Source of the DNA: Streptomyces cylindrosporus
GTDB lineage: Bacteria > Actinomycetota > Actinomycetes > Streptomycetales > Streptomycetaceae
Length of the DNA stretch: 64,000 nt
NCBI RefSeq assembly: GCF_022698165.1
Contig: NZ_JALDAY010000014.1
Location: forward strand, 248,001 to 312,000
Reading direction: 5' to 3'
The position numbers and the translations under genes are program-made. Below, piece after piece: positions 25,796 through 31,913 of the stretch. Each line of letters opens with the position of its first letter. The first letter of the stretch is position 1. Under the pieces are notes generated by a model, which worked only from the letters and a program-made list of their open reading frames with translations, did not search any database and was not told the origin of the DNA.

Positions 25796-26721
25796 GGCGT
25801 GTCGTCTATCTCTTCGGTGGGCTCGCGGCGGCCGGGGCCGGTACCTATCTCGTCGTCTACCTGTACCGGTGGCAGTGGCAGCGGGCCATTCTCTGCGGGA
25901 TCCTGCTGCTCGTCGTCGAGGTCATGCTGCTCGGCATCGTGATGCTGGGGCGGCTGGGCCGGATCGAGGAGCGGATCCGAGACAGCGACGCCCGGCAACG
26001 GGAGTTGACGGCACGTCAGGAGGACGTGCTGGCGCGGTTGCGGGCGGCGCCGGAGAGCGGGCGGAGCGAGGCTGCGCGGTTCCGTTGGCTGGAGGAGAGC
26101 GGCGAGCGTACGTACGTCTTCGTGCCCGTCCTCATGGTCACCGGGGTGCTGCTGTCCGGGATCGCCTGGGTGGTGCAGCGGATCGCGTCGGCGACCGCCA
26201 AGCCGGCCGAGCGGAGGCTCGCGGGGCGGCTTGCCGTGCTCGCCGCGCCGCCCGAGACCGACACCGACACCGACACCGATCTGGAGGACCTTGCCCTGCT
26301 GGACCGGCGGCCCAAGGGCCGGGCCGCGCGGGTCGCCGCGGTCACCGTCGTCGGGGCCGCGCTGCTGACCGCGCTGGTCGTGGGGCTCGCTGACCTCACC
26401 CAGACGCGGGAACAGCACGAGAACGACAACGAGGCGACCTCGGTGCTGGTCCAGGTCGACACGCGGGGTTCCGGGATGACCGCGGAACGGCGTCGGCTAG
26501 CCGCCCAGCAGGTCTGGGAGCGGTGCCGGGACTCCACGTCCGTGCCGCTCAGCCACGCCACCCTGGGCGACCTGGGCGACGGCGTGTTCGCCGGCGTCGT
26601 ACGCCCCGCGCTCACCGAGCACGACCGCATGCGGCTGCGCGGCTGCCTGGAGGACACCACCCTCGACCGCGCCCACCTCACGGTGGTCGGCATCGGCGAC
26701 GCGGATGCGGACGACGACTGA
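25792..26721 (+). CDS. Membrane protein of unknown function
   Basis: 309 residues; I do not recognise a family. Seen: two N-terminal hydrophobic helices (about 4-24 and 32-52), a charged helical segment likely to be coiled coil (RIEERIRDSDARQRELTARQEDVLARLR), a third helix (about 105-125), a basic/acidic loop containing four Thr-Asp dipeptides (TDTDTDTD), a fourth helix (about 180-200) and a C-terminal extracytoplasmic-type domain of about 105 residues ending in Asp-rich DADADDD. Its ATG overlaps the preceding stop (ATGA), so it is translated with the RPH-like enzyme and may anchor or export for it; that is inference. A tandem-repeat region follows. Confidence 0.85.
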   Translation: MRRVVYLFGGLAAAGAGTYLVVYLYRWQWQRAILCGILLLVVEVMLLGIVMLGRLGRIEERIRDSDARQRELTARQEDVLARLRAAPESGRSEAARFRWLEESGERTYVFVPVLMVTGVLLSGIAWVVQRIASATAKPAERRLAGRLAVLAAPPETDTDTDTDLEDLALLDRRPKGRAARVAAVTVVGAALLTALVVGLADLTQTREQHENDNEATSVLVQVDTRGSGMTAERRRLAAQQVWERCRDSTSVPLSHATLGDLGDGVFAGVVRPALTEHDRMRLRGCLEDTTLDRAHLTVVGIGDADADDD

Positions 26722-26919
26722 AGGGGCGCCGGGGAGGGCCGAGTTGGAGGGGGCGCGGGCCGGGCCGAAGGGGGGCGACCGCCCGGGAGGGGACACCGAC
26801 TGAGCCGGAGGTGACGGCGGCGGGCCTGGAAGCGACGGCGACTGAGCCGGAGACGAAGGCGGGCCTGGAAGTGGCGACGGCTGAGCCGGAGACGACAGCG
26901 GCCGACCCGGAGGCCCCGA

Positions 26920-27216
26920 CGACCGAGCCGGAGACGACGGTGGGCCGAACGGGAGGACGGCTGTCCGGGAAGGGACACCGGCTGAGCCGGAGGTGACGAC
27001 AGCGGGCCTGGAAGCGACGGCGACTGAGCCGGAGACGACCGTGGCCCCCGGAAGCGACGGCGACCGAGCCGCAGACGACGGTGGGCCGAACGGGAGGACG
27101 GCTGTCCGGGAAGGGACACCGGCTGAGCCGGAGGTGACGACAGCGGGCCTGGAAGCGACGGCGACTGAGCCGGAGACGACCGTGGCCCCCGGAAGCGACG
27201 GCGACCGAGCCGGAGA
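26920..27216 (+). repeat. 141-bp tandem duplication
   Basis: The segment starting CGACCGAGCCGGAGACGACG at 26920 recurs at 27061 almost without change and its beginning recurs at 27202; both offsets are exactly 141 bases (47 codons). The near identity of the two copies points to a recent duplication. Confidence 0.92.
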
Positions 27217-27353
27217 CGACAGCGACCGCCCCGGAGGCCACGACGACCGAGCCGCAGATGAGCAGGGGGCCGTCTGGAGGCGACGGCGGCTGAGCCGGAG
27301 GTGGGGACGGACGCCCTCGAGATCACGCGCGGGTACCGGAGGCCCGTAAGGGC

Positions 27354-27434
27354 GCCACGGAACCGCAGGCCCGTAAAGCCGCCACGGAACCGGAAGCCCA
27401 TCAGGCCGCCGCGGAACCGGAAGCCCGTAAAGCC
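27354..27434 (+). repeat. 27-bp tandem repeat, three units
   Basis: Units at 27354-27380, 27381-27407 and 27408-27434 translate in one frame as ATEPQARKA, ATEPEAHQA and AAEPEARKA. A partial earlier unit (PEARKG) precedes them. The frame is open from 27294 to 27635 but overlaps the phosphatase start out of frame. Confidence 0.9.
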
Positions 27435-27553
27435 TCCGCCTTGGAGATGACGATTGCCGCGCCGCAGGCCCCAGCCGCCGACCCGGCCCGGCCCGCCACG
27501 CCCCGGGTTACGATGCGCATCGCGCCCCCGTCCCCGAGTCTCCCGGGTCGCCC

Positions 27554-28258
27554 ATGGCTGTCGTTCCCGCTCCGTTGCCCCGGCCCGTCCTGCCCAGGGG
27601 TCGGTTGTCGCGCCGTGCGTTGCGGGTCGTTGTGACGGTGGTCGTCGGTTATCTCGCGTTGTGGGCCGCCGGTTCGCTGGGCGTGCTCGCGCTCTCGTAC
27701 TGGGCCCGCGAAGGAACACCCCCACCCACCGGCACCCGAACCGTCCAGGGCATCCACCACTTCCAACCCGTCGACGCCAAGGGCCGGTTGTGGCGCGGCG
27801 CCGCCCCCTCCCCCGCCGGATACCGCGAGTTGGCCCGGCTCGGCTTCACCACGGTCGTCGACCTGCGCGCCGAGGACCTCACCCCGGCCCAGCTCGCCGA
27901 ACCGGGCAAGGCCGGGCTGGACGTCGTACGACTGCCGATCCGGGACGGGCAGACACCGAAGCCCGGGCAGGTGCGGAGGTTTCTGGACACCGTCGCCGCC
28001 GCGTCCGGGCCCGTGTTCGTGCACTGCGGGGCCGGGGTCGGGCGGACCGGCACGATGGCGGCGGCCTATCTCGTGCAGACCGGGGAGCAGTCGTCCGTGA
28101 CGGCGGTCCGGCGCAATCTCGCCGTCGGACCGCCGTCGATCGAGCAGATCTACTACGGGCTGAGCCTCGCCCCCGGCCGGGTCGCACAGCCACCGCTGCC
28201 GGTGATCGCGATCAGCCGCCTGGTGGACGCACCCCGGCGCATGCGGTCCTGGCTGTAG
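27554..28258 (+). CDS. Membrane-anchored Cys-based protein phosphatase (dual-specificity/tyrosine type)
   Basis: 234 residues. Seen: a basic N-terminus and one transmembrane helix (about 24-48), then a phosphatase domain with the P-loop HCGAGVGRTG (157-166; nucleophile Cys158, Arg164) and a likely general acid Asp131 in PIRDGQTP. The fold is the compact DSP/PTP type (LRAEDLTPAQLAE, KPGQVRRFLDTV). With an N-in helix, the catalytic domain would be outside the membrane; it could then act on extracytoplasmic phosphoesters rather than cytoplasmic proteins, though topology is inferred. The ATG at 27554 has no strong ribosome site. Confidence 0.88.
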   Translation: MAVVPAPLPRPVLPRGRLSRRALRVVVTVVVGYLALWAAGSLGVLALSYWAREGTPPPTGTRTVQGIHHFQPVDAKGRLWRGAAPSPAGYRELARLGFTTVVDLRAEDLTPAQLAEPGKAGLDVVRLPIRDGQTPKPGQVRRFLDTVAAASGPVFVHCGAGVGRTGTMAAAYLVQTGEQSSVTAVRRNLAVGPPSIEQIYYGLSLAPGRVAQPPLPVIAISRLVDAPRRMRSWL

Positions 28259-28356
28259 GCCGCACCAGAGGCCCAGTTGACTCGTGCCATCACTCGCGCG
28301 CACGGGTGGACGGCGATTCTTCGCCCGCCTGTGTCGGTCTCGGCGATTCCAGCTGT

Positions 28357-28383
28357 CTCAGCCATCTCAGCCATCTCAGCCAA
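28357..28383. repeat. 9-bp tandem repeat (CTCAGCCAT), nearly three units
   Basis: Two perfect copies of CTCAGCCAT (28357-28374) and a third with one mismatch, in the gap between the phosphatase and the DUF397 gene. Confidence 0.8.
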
Positions 28384-28447
28384 TGATTGATTATCCATCA
28401 GTTCGCAATCAAGAAAGGGGAGTTGAACGGGCGTCGGACCATGCGCG

Positions 28448-28702
28448 TCACGACAGCAGGAAGTCGGCCTCCCCCGCCTTGGCACCCTCGATGAACGCGG
28501 TCATCTCGTCGGTGGTGTAGATCAGCGCCGGGCCGTCCGGGTCGGTGGACTGGCGGACGGCGATCCGGCCGTCGGCGAGCTTCATCGCCTCCAGGCAGTT
28601 GCCGCCGTTGCCACCGCTCCAGGGCTTGTGCCAGCCCTCACTGCCCAACTCCCGCGCGGGCATGCCGTTGTAGACGCCTTTGCGCGGCTTGATGCGATCC
28701 AT
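28448..28702 (-). CDS. DUF397 protein
   Basis: 84 residues with the DUF397 pattern: GWHKPWSGGNGGNCLEAMKL, IAVRQSTDPDGPALIYTTDEMTAFIEGAKAGEADFLL. Known: small DUF397 proteins accompany Scr1-type HTH regulators throughout Streptomyces (abaA and whiJ loci) and are thought to bind and antagonise them during development. The start ATG at 28702 abuts the stop of the HTH gene (TGAATGG), so the pair is one operon. Because it is present here with both an HTH partner and a divergent HATPase gene, the locus is complete for its type. Confidence 0.95.
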   Translation of the reverse strand: MDRIKPRKGVYNGMPARELGSEGWHKPWSGGNGGNCLEAMKLADGRIAVRQSTDPDGPALIYTTDEMTAFIEGAKAGEADFLLS

Positions 28703-29563
28703 TCACAGCTCCTTGCGGAGATCCCGGAGGATCTCCTTCGTGCGATGTGCCGTAGCGGCCTGCGCCGCCATGCGGTCCATGACCTCGAGGTGGGTCGCCA
28801 CCTCGGCACGCGCGTCCAGGTAGACGGCGCCGGTCAGGTACTCGCTGTAGACCATGTCCGGAAGCTCCGGCATGGCGAATCGGAACAGCACGAAGGGCCC
28901 GTACGTGCCGGGGTGCGGCCCGTTCAGGAACGGTGCGACCTGCAACGTCACGTTGGGCAGCTTCGCGGCTTCGAGCAGCCTGTCGATCTGAGCACGCATC
29001 ACCTCCGGACCGCCGACGGGGCGGCGCAGTGCGGTCTCGTCCATGACGGCCCAGAAGCGGGGCGCTCCGGGTCGGGTGAGCAGATCCTGGCGTTGTATGC
29101 GCAGGGCGACATGACGCTCGATGTCTTCCGGCCGCGTCTGGCCGATCGCGCCCGACAGCAGGACCCCACGCGCGTAGTCCTCGGTCTGGAGCAGGCCGGG
29201 CACGAAGTGCGGGTCGTAGGAGCGGATGAGGGAGGCCGCGCCCTCCAGGCTGACGTACATGGAGAACCAGCCCGGCAGGATGTCGTGGAACCGCTGCCAC
29301 CAGCCGGGGCGGTTGGCCTCCTCGGCGAGCTGCACGAAGGTCTCGGCCTCGTCGTCCGAGACGCCGTAGGACTTCAGCAGCAGCTGGAGGTACGGGATCT
29401 TGAGGGCGACCTCGGCCATCTCCATGCGGCGGACCGTGGCAGGGGCGACGCGGAGGACGCGGGCGGCCTCCTCGCGCTTGAGGCCGGCGCGTTCCCGCAG
29501 GTCCAGCAGTCGCCGGCCGAGGACCACCTGGCCGACGGTCGGCGCGGACCGCGGTTCGCTCAC
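28703..29563 (-). CDS. Scr1-type XRE helix-turn-helix regulator (DUF5753)
   Basis: 286 residues. An N-terminal HTH (about 8-70: LGRRLLDLRERAGLKREEAARVLRV then PATVRRMEMAEVALKIPYLQLLL) is followed by the C-terminal DUF5753 domain (SLEGAASLIRSYDPHFVPGLLQTEDYAR, MRAQIDRLLEAAKLPNVTLQVAPF, LTGAVYLDARAEV). The start is a GTG at 29563 with GGAGG at good spacing; a longer in-frame start exists. Known: WhiJ-like regulators repress developmental genes and are relieved by their DUF397 partner. The 294-base region to the divergent HATPase gene holds several repeats that could be its operators. Confidence 0.94.
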   Translation of the reverse strand: MSEPRSAPTVGQVVLGRRLLDLRERAGLKREEAARVLRVAPATVRRMEMAEVALKIPYLQLLLKSYGVSDDEAETFVQLAEEANRPGWWQRFHDILPGWFSMYVSLEGAASLIRSYDPHFVPGLLQTEDYARGVLLSGAIGQTRPEDIERHVALRIQRQDLLTRPGAPRFWAVMDETALRRPVGGPEVMRAQIDRLLEAAKLPNVTLQVAPFLNGPHPGTYGPFVLFRFAMPELPDMVYSEYLTGAVYLDARAEVATHLEVMDRMAAQAATAHRTKEILRDLRKEL

Positions 29564-29687
29564 GCTCCACCTCCACTGATCGCCGGCCCACTGGCTCGCC
29601 GGCTCGCCGGTTTTCCGAAGTCCCTGGCAGGACGGCCGCGAGGGTGCGGTCCGACCTCGAACTGCATGCTGACAGCCATACGGCGCC

Positions 29688-29730
29688 ATTCGAAGACCTA
29701 TTCGAAGATCTGTACGGTTTTGTACGGATC
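29688..29730. promoter_or_regulatory. Tandem direct repeats in the Scr1-HATPase divergent promoter
   Basis: ATTCGAAGACCT and ATTCGAAGATCT are contiguous (29688-29711), immediately followed by TGTACGGTTT and TGTACGGATC (29711-29730). This is an AT-rich island in a GC-rich genome, upstream of the HTH start on the minus strand. Such stacked direct repeats suggest cooperative binding by the HTH regulator. Confidence 0.55.
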
Positions 29731-29805
29731 TACGTTGATCTCAACTGGCGCCGTTCGACGTGCTGTTGTCAGCAGTGTGCCACGGCCTTCCAGAGAGTCA
29801 CACCG

Positions 29806-29841
29806 CACTCTGCAATTTTCAGAGTGACACTTGCCAAGTGT
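29806..29841. promoter_or_regulatory. Two adjacent palindromes before the HATPase gene
   Basis: CACTCTG/CAGAGTG (29806-29812 and 29820-29826, 7-base spacer) and immediately ACACTTG-c-CAAGTGT (29827-29841, one central base). Both are perfect 7-bp inverted repeats lying 17-52 bases before the probable GTG start, suitable as operators for the divergent HTH protein. Confidence 0.65.
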
Positions 29842-29857
29842 TCACGGCGGGGCGATA

Positions 29858-30511
29858 GTGGCAAGCGTGATTCCGTCCGCGCCCTTAGGAACAGACGCCG
29901 CCACGGGCCGCCGCCACGGCCCTGGTGCCGCTGCGGAAGCAGGCCCCGGCGGGGCCCCTGCCGAGCGCCGGTTCCGTTTCGAGCTGGCCGCACACCCGGG
30001 GTCCCCGGCGCAGGCGAGACGCCTGACCAGGGCCCGGCTGAACGGCTGGTCGGTGTGCGAGGACACCTGCGACACGGCGGCTCTGGTCATCACGGAGCTG
30101 GTCACCAACGCCCTCGTGCACACGGCGAGCAGCCTCATAGTCTGCGAGCTGCACGACGGTGAGGACCTGGTGCGCATAGCCGTGCGCGACGAGGGTTGTG
30201 CGCCGGGCGTACCCCACCCGTCACGGGCGCGACCCGAGGAGGAGCACGGGAGGGGACTGCTTCTCATCGACGCGATGTGCCATGCCTGGGGGGCGCACGA
30301 GCACGGTCCGGGGCTGCTGGTCTGGGCGGAGCTGCCGCGCAAGGCCGACGAACCCCGGCACGACTGCGGGCCCTGCAACGACCTGGGGTGGGGAGCCCGA
30401 CCCAAGCCGGGGCCGGCCGGTGGTTCGGGTGACGAGGACGAACCGGAAGGGCACCACGGAACGGGCACTGGGCCGGACACGGGGACGGGGACGGGGTTCG
30501 CATGGGGGTGA
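29858..30511 (+). CDS. HATPase_c ATP-binding regulatory protein (anti-sigma-factor-kinase-like)
   Basis: 217 residues. Seen: the GHKL ATPase N-box ITELVTNALVHTAS (Glu80, Asn84) and the G1 box AVRDEGCAPG, then EEHGRGLLLIDAMCHAWG (G2). This is the RsbW/SpoIIAB-like fold without other domains, plus a Pro/Gly/Asp-rich tail of about 60 residues. Known: such proteins are abundant in Streptomyces and often lie beside Scr1-HTH/DUF397 pairs. Start uncertain: the GTG at 29858 gives MASVIPSAPL; an in-frame TTG at 29831 lies within a palindrome and is unlikely. It overlaps the next gene by 10 bases. Confidence 0.92.
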   Translation: MASVIPSAPLGTDAATGRRHGPGAAAEAGPGGAPAERRFRFELAAHPGSPAQARRLTRARLNGWSVCEDTCDTAALVITELVTNALVHTASSLIVCELHDGEDLVRIAVRDEGCAPGVPHPSRARPEEEHGRGLLLIDAMCHAWGAHEHGPGLLVWAELPRKADEPRHDCGPCNDLGWGARPKPGPAGGSGDEDEPEGHHGTGTGPDTGTGTGFAWG

Positions 30512-30942
30512 GGGCCGCGTCCGGCGGCCGGGCGCTGAGCCTGGACACGCTGGTCCGCCTCGAGCGGGGGCTGAAGGCGTCGGGCACGCCCCGGCGGCTG
30601 CCCGTACCGGACGGGATGACGGCGCCCCTGGGGTGCGACGCGGTGGCGGTGCCGGCCCGTTTCGGCCCACTGGTACTGCCCCGGCTGCCACGAGTGGGGT
30701 GCGTCTACGCCGATGAGGCGCACTGGTGGTGGCTCGTCCCGTCCGATTCGGACTACGCCCTGGAGTGGCCGGCGCCCGCCCATTACGCCGCCGGGGCGGT
30801 TGTTCCGGACGCCCCGGCGGTCCCCGGCCTCATCCACAAGCCGGACGGCACGCTGCCGTACACCCCGCCGATCCCGCTGTACCTCGCGCTGTGCCGGGTG
30901 ACGGGAACGACACCGACCTGGTCGCGCCCGGTGATCGCCTAG
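30502..30942 (+). CDS. Conserved hypothetical protein downstream of the HATPase gene
   Basis: 146 residues; no family recognised with certainty. Seen: a Trp-rich core (ADEAHWWWLVPSDSDYALEWPAPAHYAAGAVVPD) and a C-terminal PGLIHKPDGTLPYTPPIPLYLALCRVTGTTPTWSRP. No signal peptide or membrane helix. Its ATG at 30502 lies inside the end of the HATPase gene, so they are coupled. From memory, similar small proteins follow HATPase genes in other Streptomyces, which would make it a fourth member of this locus. Confidence 0.82.
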   Translation: MGVRAASGGRALSLDTLVRLERGLKASGTPRRLPVPDGMTAPLGCDAVAVPARFGPLVLPRLPRVGCVYADEAHWWWLVPSDSDYALEWPAPAHYAAGAVVPDAPAVPGLIHKPDGTLPYTPPIPLYLALCRVTGTTPTWSRPVIA

Positions 30943-31370
30943 CAGTCCTGCCAGACATGGTTGCGTAAACATCGGGCTCCGGGTGCCGGAACTCCCTGAC
31001 GCACGGCTGCGGGGTCCGTGCCGGGCGATCGCCGAGCTTCGGGGCGCGTACTGCAGGATCCTTACCGTCTGATCATCGACCTTCTGCCACATGGCCTGCG
31101 ACACGAGCCCGGCGCGCCCGCCGGCCTTCTGGCGCGCGACGGCCGGACGACAGCCGCGTGGCCGCACGGCCTCTAGCACGCCCGCCGGATCACGGCCGCT
31201 GTGTGGCCTCGCGGCTGCCGGGCCACTACCGGCGGGCGCAGGCCCTCTGGTGCGGCCGCCCGACGCGACGACCGCGTGGCCGCCGACCTTGAGACGCGCG
31301 ACTGCCACAGCATCGCCGTGCGGCCGTACGGCCTCTAAGGGCTCTGCTGGATGTGCGACGGTAGGTCGTG

Positions 31371-31423
31371 GGCGGCTGCTGCGCCGTCGTGGCTGGTCGC
31401 GCAGTTCCCCGCGCCCCTTGGCG
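31371..31423 (+). repeat. Dispersed Streptomyces intergenic repeat
   Basis: Contains TGGCTGGTCGCGCAGTTCCC followed by CGCGCCCCTTGGCGGCGC. From memory this block recurs many times between genes in Streptomyces genomes, often near gene ends; the claim rests on recall of the motif, not on a search. Here it lies about 430 bases downstream of the 30502-30942 gene. Confidence 0.6.
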
Positions 31424-31564
31424 GCGCTGCCCGACCGCAGCCGACTTCCCCAGGACCGCTGAGCACTCCCGCCGAACGGCCACCGCGTAGGCGCCAGGCT
31501 CCTGTCACGTGGCCGCCGAATCTCGACCGGGTGACCGTCGGGCCCCGGTCGGCCAACCGCCGGA

Positions 31565-31740
31565 CCCCGATCGCGCAACCGCCGCACCTCAACCGCACGA
31601 CCGCCGGACCCGGTCCCCCAACCACCAGGCCCCGATCGCGCAACCGCCGCACCTCAACCGCACGACCGCCGGACCCGATCCCCCAACCGCCAGGCCCCGA
31701 TCGCGCAACCGCCGCACCTCGGCCGCACGACCGTCAGACC
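31565..31740 (+). repeat. 65-bp tandem repeat, nearly three units
   Basis: The motif CCCCGATCGCGCAACCGCCG starts at 31565, 31630 and 31695, exactly 65 bases apart, with few changes between the first two units and more in the third. 65 is not a multiple of three, which argues against a coding origin. Confidence 0.92.
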
Positions 31741-31913
31741 CGGTCGCATGACCGTCGGCCCCAGCCCCATGACCACCGGCCTCCAACCGCGTGGCCGCCG
31801 AGCCGCCGTAGGGCGTACGCCCGCGCGCTCGGGCTTCTCTCACCTGCGCCCTGCCACCAGCCGCGGACCCCCGCGATAGTGGCCGTCCGTCGAGGTGAAG
31901 GGGGAAGCCGACG

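Larger units (their letters stand above)
26722..27553 (+). other. Non-coding tandem-repeat region (about 0.8 kb)
   Basis: Largely built from short units with CTGAGCCGGAG, GGAAGCGACGGCGAC and GAGACGAC, including a 141-bp tandem duplication (26920-27201) and a 27-bp array (27354-27434). In different frames it reads as Thr-Glu-Pro-Glu-rich peptide, but the frame changes twice and stops intervene, so it is more likely decayed or noncoding than a gene. The promoter of the following phosphatase must lie near its end. Confidence 0.7.
30943..31913 (+). other. Non-coding repeat-rich region (about 1 kb)
   Basis: No credible gene. It contains two similar segments around GGCCGCACGGCCTCTAG and GGCCGTACGGCCTCTAAG (31158-31176 and 31320-31338), a Streptomyces-type intergenic repeat (31371-31423), and a C-rich 65-bp tandem array (31565-31740). 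Unlike the other blocks, the plus strand is pyrimidine-rich here although the flanking genes are on the plus strand. Confidence 0.7.

Noticed and set aside
26523..27349. TEPE-rich reading frames as a real repetitive protein
   Set aside because: The peptide-like pattern changes frame and is broken by stops; no start with a ribosome site. Kept only as a repeat finding.
28448..30942. DUF397/HTH/HATPase genes as a phage or integrative-element island
   Set aside because: No integrase, att repeats or composition shift; such loci are ordinary Streptomyces chromosomal modules.
31091..31751. Several 80-120-residue frames in the 31-31.9 kb region
   Set aside because: All translate C-rich tandem repeats, overlap each other on both strands and lack ribosome sites.
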